Part shown: piece after piece, positions 57,663 to 64,000 of the stretch
Layout: each line of letters opens with the position of its first letter
How positions within the stretch are numbered: position 1 is the first letter of the stretch
DNA from: Malachius bipustulatus
Taxonomy: Eukaryota; Arthropoda; Insecta; Coleoptera; Melyridae
Direction of reading: 5' to 3'
NCBI GenBank assembly: GCA_910589415.1
Contig: OU342633.1
Coordinates: 37,826,210-37,890,209 of the forward strand
DNA: 64,000 nucleotides
Notes under the pieces: model-generated
Told to the model about the DNA's origin: nothing
The model's database searches: none
Seen by the model: the letters and a program-made list of their open reading frames with translations, nothing else
Program-made: the position numbers and the translations under genes

Positions 57663-59152
57663 ATGACTTTATCCTTGCGAACTCAAATGCGATACATGAA
57701 CCCCTATGATTTACATAAATTGCTCATCAATGAATATATTTTGAAACGACCCGGGGACACAAATCTTTTGAAAAGAGACAACTCAAAAGATAGAACCGAC
57801 TACGACGTTATCAAAGAAAACCACAGATTTCTTTGGGAAGATGAACCAGACACTTGGGAAGGCCAGTTCGCAAAGAAGTACTATGATAAGTTATTTAAGG
57901 AATATTGTATTGGAGATCTATCTCAATACAAAGAAAACAAGGTAAGTGTTCATTATTGAATGAAATAAACTACAAATAATCAATGCTACAATTCCTGGTT
58001 TTCTATAATATACTCCTAGGTAAATGGTAATTATATCGAATAGTGTTAGAACTCCAATTCCTGAAATGTCGGGGGCGCATAAAATTTAGTTCGCCATGCC
58101 TGCTATTTTAGTCCACCGAGTTCCCCTCCAATATCCCCCCAACACTTTTTTCACTCGGTCTGCGCTGGAATCCTCTTACATGCATACGGGTGGCATATAA
58201 TATGGCAACCCTGAAGGGATTTAAGCATGGTATGACCAGAGAAGGTCTGGTGGAGTGATGGCAGTGGAGGGGAACTTGGAGGGCTAAAACGCAGGCAAAC
58301 CTTTGGTTCATATATCCATGTTGAATAAAAATACAAGTGGACTTAATTTGAGATCTATAAGAGATATGAATGATATATATACGATTTTGATTAACTACTT
58401 AAGTGCCCCAGTGGTCATATTTATTTTGTGAGCTGTTAAAATATTCCAGTCTGTGCCAGAAGTTTGCTTTCAATTTCCTTACTTCCACTTCAAATATAAT
58501 AAAAGGAGAAGCATTATTATAATAAGCAAAATATTTATTTCTATTCATATCTCTTGTACTTCCTGGGCCACAATATTTTATTTTCAAGTATAAATTAATC
58601 GTAATGACTATTTTGTGCTTTACTTGTCAAAAAATACCTGAAAGATAGCACTACGATGGCGGATTGAAAAAGAGGTAATAAGCGGTAAAGGACAGTTTAT
58701 ATGTGGGAATAAACATTGTCCAGAAGATGACAACCTTCGCACATGGGAAGTCAATTTTGCTTACCAAGAAAAAGGAGAAAAGAAAAATGCATTGGTTAAA
58801 ATTCGTATGTACATTAAATTTTTCTATTATAATTAAAATAACTGGTTGGAAACTTACAGGTCTGTGCCCAGATTGTTCTTCGAAATTAAATTACCGTACC
58901 AAGAAGCGGGAAATTAAACGTTTGAAGAAAAATAAAAAAGAGAAATGTAAAGAGAAAGGTGAAAAAAGTAAATTGGAAGAATCTACAGAAATAGGGGCAT
59001 CCAGTGAGCATGTGGACGTTCATGATGAAACTGAACAAGAAACTTCTACAGAGCAACCAGAGGAATCCCCTTGGGAAGTTTCTTCAGCACCAGTCGAACA
59101 GAAATCACGAGATGATGAAATGGAAGAGTATTTACAAGATCTCTTGCTGTAA
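57663..59152 (+). CDS. FRA10AC1: FRA10AC1 homologue, three exons
   Basis: Exons 57663-57941, 58645-58804 and 58860-59152, GT-AG junctions, phases 0 and 1, 732 nt, 243 residues. Exon 1 carries the family core KTDxDVIxENHRFLW (here DRTDYDVIKENHRFLW) and AKKYYDKLFKEYCIGDLSQY followed by KENK. Exon 2 has LRWRIEKEVISGKGQFICGN followed by KHC, and WEVNFAYQEKGEKKNALVKI. Exon 3 has RLCPDCSSKLNY, completing a CxxxxC/CxxC putative zinc site, then a lysine-rich stretch and an acidic end EMEEYLQDLLL. All match the human FRA10AC1 protein in order. It is a nuclear protein associated with spliceosomes. The start chosen is the first ATG; the GTG upstream is not used. Intron 1 holds a small fold-back. AATAAA at 59244. 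Confidence 0.93.
58098..58296. mobile_element. Small fold-back in FRA10AC1 intron 1
   Basis: GCCTGCTATTTTAGTCCACC with GAGTTCCCCTCC (58098-58129) is mirrored by GGAGGGGAACTTGGAGGGCT and AAAACGCAGGC (58265-58295). About 200 bp, notably less AT-rich than its surroundings. Confidence 0.6.
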
Positions 59153-59243
59153 TGTTGCAATTATTACTATAACTGTTTAATTTTGTTAATTTTAAATGTG
59201 GTAGATGTTCTTGTTCATATTTTATTTTATTGGATTACCTGAA

Positions 59244-59249
59244 AATAAA
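59244..59249 (+). terminator. Polyadenylation signal of FRA10AC1
   Basis: AATAAA about 90 bases after the stop codon, in the short gap before the convergent NT5C2 gene. Confidence 0.6.
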
Positions 59250-59697
59250 TGTAAAAATTTATAATTTACCTCTTGTTGTTTGCATAACCAGGTTACAGTT
59301 TCATTTAAATTAGCTCTTGCAATAGAAATTTTATTCAAGTTTGTAGTTTGGAGCTGAGTAATCTATTAAAACCAATAATTATTTTGTCATTTATTTATTC
59401 ATCAACGAACGATATTTCACAACAAAGTAAATAAATAAAATCAATTTCATAGAATTATTGTGATGAATAAGAATGAGATGTATAACAAAAATGCAGTTAT
59501 ATTAAGACTCTTCATAAAATTGCTGTAGTTATAATAAAAACAAACATATAAAAAATAACACAAATCCTACACATTAGGTATTAAAAAATAAACTACTCTG
59601 TATCAAACTAAAACATTAATGTGCGCTATAAAAGATCACAATACATTATATATCAATAATATGACTTTACGAATAAAAAAAGCTTCAAACTCTGAGA

Positions 59698-59703
59698 TTT
59701 ATT
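59698..59703 (-). terminator. Polyadenylation signal of NT5C2
   Basis: AATAAA on the minus strand, about 25 bases after the NT5C2 stop codon. It lies about 450 bases from the FRA10AC1 signal on the other strand. Confidence 0.55.
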
Positions 59704-59726
59704 AATTACAGTTTCAATAATAAAAC

Positions 59727-62700
59727 CTACTTCTTTTGATTGCTATTATTGAGCACTCCATTTTTCCGTTCGATGGCCTTTTCTTCACTATCGTCGTCTG
59801 AGAAATCTTCATCGTGAGTATGGGTGAGAGTCCTCGGTGTTTCTGGACGAACATGTGGAACAAGACTTTGAGAACGTTCCATCTAAAAACATACAACAGA
59901 AGAATTAAGAAAACATGCTCCACTTAACTGAAGTCTTACCTTCTGAAGTGCAGACATTTTATTATTTTCATTATTATTACGAACAGCTTTTCCAGCATTA
60001 GTTTCCGGCTTCGTCATGGGATGTTGTTCTAATTTGTATTGCTGCTCGTGGCCGACGGTAGACTCATGAGGCAACAGCATCGCCGGAGCACGGAACATGT
60101 ATGAAAACGGATAATAGAGAAGATTCAGATGCGTGGCAGCGTAAAGATCTGCATATCTTACTACCTAAAAAGACGAATCGTAAGTTAAGCACATTAAGTT
60201 AACCAAAATTCTTCATACCTGAGAAGCGAAGAAAGTTTGTCTTGAGCCGGACCGAAACAGGCTTCCCATCATTCCGTAAGCCATATCCATCTTGTGAGTG
60301 ACATCTCTTATTGCCGACCTAACTTTCGATATATCAGGCTTCTCTTTCGCGCTACTGTCTAAATTTCTATAAAAATATAAAAATTATTAGTCGATATTCA
60401 ACGGTGTTTAGAAAAATTATACTTACTTATACAATTCTCCTAATTCTACATCCAGCATTTGTAATTCGTTGAAATAGTTGCATTTGTCAGTCCAAACGTG
60501 AAGTTCCCTCACTAGTTCCGGTACTAGTAAGAACGTTCTCCAGCCTCTTATTTTCTTGCTTTTTAAAATATCGCCAAAAATATGATCTCCAACGTATAGC
60601 ACATCCTTTCCTTTCGCTCCAAGGAGTTCGGTGAAGACATCGCATGACCCACCAGAATAGACGTCTCCTTTACGGAACGGTCCAGTATGCAAACCGATCC
60701 TCAGAGCGCTCGTATTTGTATCCACCTGTCTCAGAATTGTTCCTTCTCCAAAGAATAACGGTTTGTTTGCATCCACTACTATGGTATCGAAGTATTCTCG
60801 CCAGTTTCGGTGAGGGTCTTCTGGCTACAAATACAATGTTAACACTTCGGTATATCTAAATTGTTAATATTTCTTACTCGAGGACCGTGAGGAAAATCGA
60901 ACAAGTAAGTCATTATTTTATCGGTAAATTTGTAACCACTATTTGTAAGTAAAAACGTTTTAGCTCCGCTGTCACGTAAACGAGCCAAAAACATTGGAAG
61001 ACGTTTATCTTTTGTGAGGTACTTCGGTAAGTTTTCAATTGTTCGTTGCTTTAGATCTCCTTGAATATGAACCCAATCAACTGCATTTCGTACATCCTAA
61101 AAACAAATTGAAGTTCCTGTTATTAACTTCATTGTTCAAATAAATAAAAAAATGTCTCCAAATTCTACATAATCAATTTATATAATTAACAGTAGTACTT
61201 TTTTTAGTAAGCGAAAAATCAAAAAGCGCGCATATTATAGGCGGTTCTATCCAGATTAAGATGCATGCTACTGATTTCGAATATAATAATTTCATGTTAA
61301 ACAATCATAACAACAAAGAACAAGACTGGATTTCAGATTGTTCCAGGCATTAAACTGGATTACTTGAACATACAGTAAAAGTCCTCTGTAAACTTGAAGA
61401 GCAAACAGAACAATAATAAGAATTCCATGAATAAACAATAGGCAACAATAAAATCTAATGGAAAAAGATTAAACATCAGTAGCTTGACAATTAAAAATAT
61501 TAAACAAAAGTTACCAGTCTGTGGCATAAACTAAAAATATAATATAATGCCCTAAAAACATAAATAAACTAAAATAACAATCTTCAGATTTTGAATAATA
61601 TAAAAAATAATTTACAATCACCCTTTGAATGATGACCAATTATTGTGACTTTCAATAATCTCAAAAAAAAACTATACCATAAACACTGAAAATTCATTCA
61701 AAATCAGCATTAACTACAAACGGCCCCAGAGAATCAGAAAAAAAAAATTGGCTCCCGATCAAACTTTTTGCAACTTTGGGGATCAGTGGTATTCGATGAG
61801 TAGATCGTAAGTCTCCAGGGGTATTAGCCCAGGAAAACTGGTGTTCTCAAGATATTCACCTCTGAAGATGTATTTTTCTATCATGACCGTCAGGCAAACA
61901 TTTTTAAATACATACTGGCTCATGTGATTGTTATAGACATTATGTTAAATGCATAATTTCTTAAGATTTGAAAACCGATTTTGTTGCTGCAGCTACATTT
62001 TTAGTCTGTTGAGCGATTGTTAAGGAAAAAAAAATTGATTTGTGACATGTTTCATAAAAGTGTTTCCTTTGAACAATTCCACAAATCATTATTGACGTTT
62101 TTATTTGTAATGATTTTTAATTGTCCACAAATTGATCACGTTATCCTGATTTTCTAGAAAATTTCAATGTGAATCAAATCAATCTTTCTACAAAATCTTC
62201 AATCTTATCAAATATTCCACTCAACATTTCTCTCTAACACAATTAGGGGAGCCAATATTTACCAAATATGCTAGAAAATGCAAGCGATCCTGAGAGAAAA
62301 ATCCATCTCAAGAACATTAATTTTTAAGGACTGGTGTTGATCCCCAAAGTTACAATTATTAGTTTGAACGAACTTCAATAAGGAGTCGATGGGATCCTTT
62401 ATTTTTTATCCATTAACATATCGACTGGACGAGAACAAGAGAATAGTGAACATGAGGAGCGGACGGAATAACCACTGATGATGTCTACCACAGTTGTGGA
62501 TGAAAAGTTGGGAGCAAATCTTCAAGCACCATGGCAAAACAGCTCTGAATCACTTATGATTTCGGTTGAAGACAGCAGTGACACCCTACGAGCATTAATT
62601 TCTTCAACAATCCTATAGAATATGCTTAATATTTTCTCATGTCCATAAAATGTCATTTTTAATGTGCTCATTTTCATTTAAAACTCTTTCATGAAAATTA

Positions 62701-63472
62701 TTAGATAAGTTACAAATTATTATCAAAAATATTATTATAATATTATCAAAATTATTGCATTTATTAATTAAAAGCAATTTTTACTAAAAATATACTTTAC
62801 CTGGAAAATTGACTTGAACGACATAAACAGTTCCCCGCAATTCACACCCGTCAACGACTTCGCGTACTGCGGCGAATTTGAAAAGAAATCCATCAAACAT
62901 GCTAGCAAATATGTTTCCGGCAAGTTAAACAGTGTGTTTAAAACGTATACCCTGGACTCGTCTAAAGTTAAAAACTTATTTGGATACAATTCATATACTT
63001 GTGACCTAGAAAATAAAACAATTATTATTACATAAATTAATAATTATTACCTTGTTGAGACAAATCAAATTGTAAAATCTTATTTTTTTTGTAATACATA
63101 TCTAAATCAAAACCATGGTATGCTTTGAGAGAGTTTTGAATTAAAATTAGTCTCAGTAAAATGATTGATCAGCAAATGATTGATGATGATACTTACTGCT
63201 TAACAAATTTGAAGCCATGTACGCATACCAAAATATTACCGTAAGCGTCTACTTTTAATAAATTTCCATACTGTGTATCAAACCATAAACCACTAAAAAA
63301 AAGTAATACACAAATTAGTCAAAATGAAACATTACTCATCTTCATTTAACTCACCGAACCGCAAAAGTGGGATCATATTCAAATTCTAAAATTTCTTGTG
63401 GATAACCAATGGAGACCATTTGTTCTTTCACCAAATCGAAGCCTAGCTTCTCATATTCAGGAGATTTGTACT
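59727..63472 (-). CDS. NT5C2: Cytosolic purine 5'-nucleotidase (NT5C2 homologue), 3' eight exons
   Basis: Exons, minus strand: 63472-63355, 63292-63197, 63005-62801, 61096-60878, 60824-60427, 60366-60219, 60164-59940, 59882-59727; all junctions GT-AG and in phase. The protein begins inside [20 protein letters not shown], directly after where human NT5C2 has DMDYTLA, so the exon with the catalytic aspartates is outside the window. Visible landmarks: [23 protein letters not shown]-type [48 protein letters not shown] (HAD motif II), [40 protein letters not shown] (GD--FGD, motif IV), [13 protein letters not shown] and an acidic C-terminus [12 protein letters not shown], shorter than in vertebrates. 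The enzyme hydrolyses IMP and GMP in the cytosol. The gene converges on FRA10AC1. Confidence 0.94.
61747..62365. repeat. Diverged inverted repeat in NT5C2 intron
   Basis: ATTGGCTCCCGATC (61747) and GCAACTTTGGGGATCAGTGG (61770) have inverted partners at AGGGGAGCCAAT (62246) and CACCAGT-type GGTGTTGATCCCCAAAGTTA (62333). The arms are short and interrupted. The rest of the 1.7-kb intron shows nothing recognisable. Confidence 0.4.
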
Positions 63473-64000
63473 CTGAAATTTTTATTTTAGTAAATTTAAA
63501 ATCTACCCCTAATCTTTTTTAATCCAGCCTTATATTTTATTGTATGGTCCCCCCAAATATAACATAATCGTTTTTTTTTTCAAGCAACCTGCCATTTTGA
63601 GGATAATGAATAAAGTTTTTATGACTTTATGAGTCTTATCTAATTATGAGAAAAATAAGTTTTCTCTAGGCAGATATGAAATGGACAAAATAAGATCACT
63701 TAAGAGGGGAAAAGTTGAAAAATAAATATTACATAAAATAACGACTCGTTTCGTTTGATCCTTTTACTTTAAAGTTCCTTCCAAGTATTTTGCGAATGTA
63801 TTTTACCCTTTTATCATGGACAATGATAAATATGAAATGCCAAAAATTTACACATAAGTTTTACAAATCAATAAAATGCATTACAAGTTTTTAAGGGAGA
63901 GATCGAAAATGTAGAATAATACAGGGTGCTGTATTTAAAATTTTATAATTATTTACATTTTTAGTTTTCAAGATTCACTAATCACAGTATGTAGTTATCA
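63473..64000. other. Presumed NT5C2 intron at window edge
   Basis: Upstream of the first visible NT5C2 exon. No exon with a DMDYT-type motif is found on the minus strand before the window ends. ACAGGGTGC at 63922 is a fold-back-type end. Confidence 0.5.

Noticed and set aside
1..64000. CRISPR arrays, operons, bacterial promoters or ribosome binding sites
   Set aside because: The sequence is eukaryotic, with spliced genes; no regularly spaced direct repeats of that kind were seen.

Overview
The window looks like an AT-rich insect nuclear genome, probably a beetle. The evidence is spliced genes with GTAAGT-type donors and short introns, two insect-type odorant receptors (7tm_6 family), a secreted YGPP-rich insect protein, and a very heavy load of LINEs, SINEs, DNA transposons and fold-back elements. 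Assignment to Coleoptera is inference; no sequence here proves a species.

Layout. 1-1500: a broken I-clade-like LINE whose RNase H end and reverse-transcriptase end face opposite ways. 1500-5900: AT-rich DNA with no recognisable gene. 5915-6250: a TATA box, a signal-peptide exon and a possibly broken continuation. 6600-15100: hAT-like non-autonomous element, an ~880-bp structured repeat (copies at 7.1, 9.7 and, inverted, 46.7 kb), a 5S-rRNA-like relic, and two LINE 3' ends arranged back to back. 15.9-34.8 kb and 38.7-50.4 kb are the two units of a tandem segmental duplication. Each carries one six-exon odorant receptor gene on the minus strand. Unit 1 (OR-1, 18826-33132) has all six exons open and joins to a 379-residue receptor. 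Unit 2 (OR-2, 39748-49666) has the same exon lengths, but an 852-bp PIF/Harbinger element with a TTA target duplication sits inside exon 4, so it is called a pseudogene.

The introns of the two receptors work as a record of transposition, because each copy supplies the empty site for insertions in the other. They hold a full-length Tc1/mariner-type transposon with an intact 460-residue transposase and DD82E catalytic spacing (24549-27265), an integrase-bearing DNA transposon with a 6-bp target duplication (30949-32268), a tRNA-derived SINE with an 11-bp duplication, LINE relics and several long palindromic fold-back elements. Fold-backs recur through the whole window (about a dozen). A 147-bp palindromic MITE occurs four times, twice at mirror positions inside one fold-back.

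50.5-64 kb: a fold-back, then a three-exon secreted YGPP/hydrophobic-domain protein (53108-54410), another fold-back, then two conserved housekeeping genes facing each other: a FRA10AC1 homologue (57663-59152, plus) and the 3' part of a cytosolic purine 5'-nucleotidase NT5C2 homologue (59727-63472, minus). The 5' exon of NT5C2 with the catalytic DMDYT motif lies beyond the window.

All exon boundaries were worked out by hand from splice signals, reading phase and family resemblance; no alignment or database search was run.
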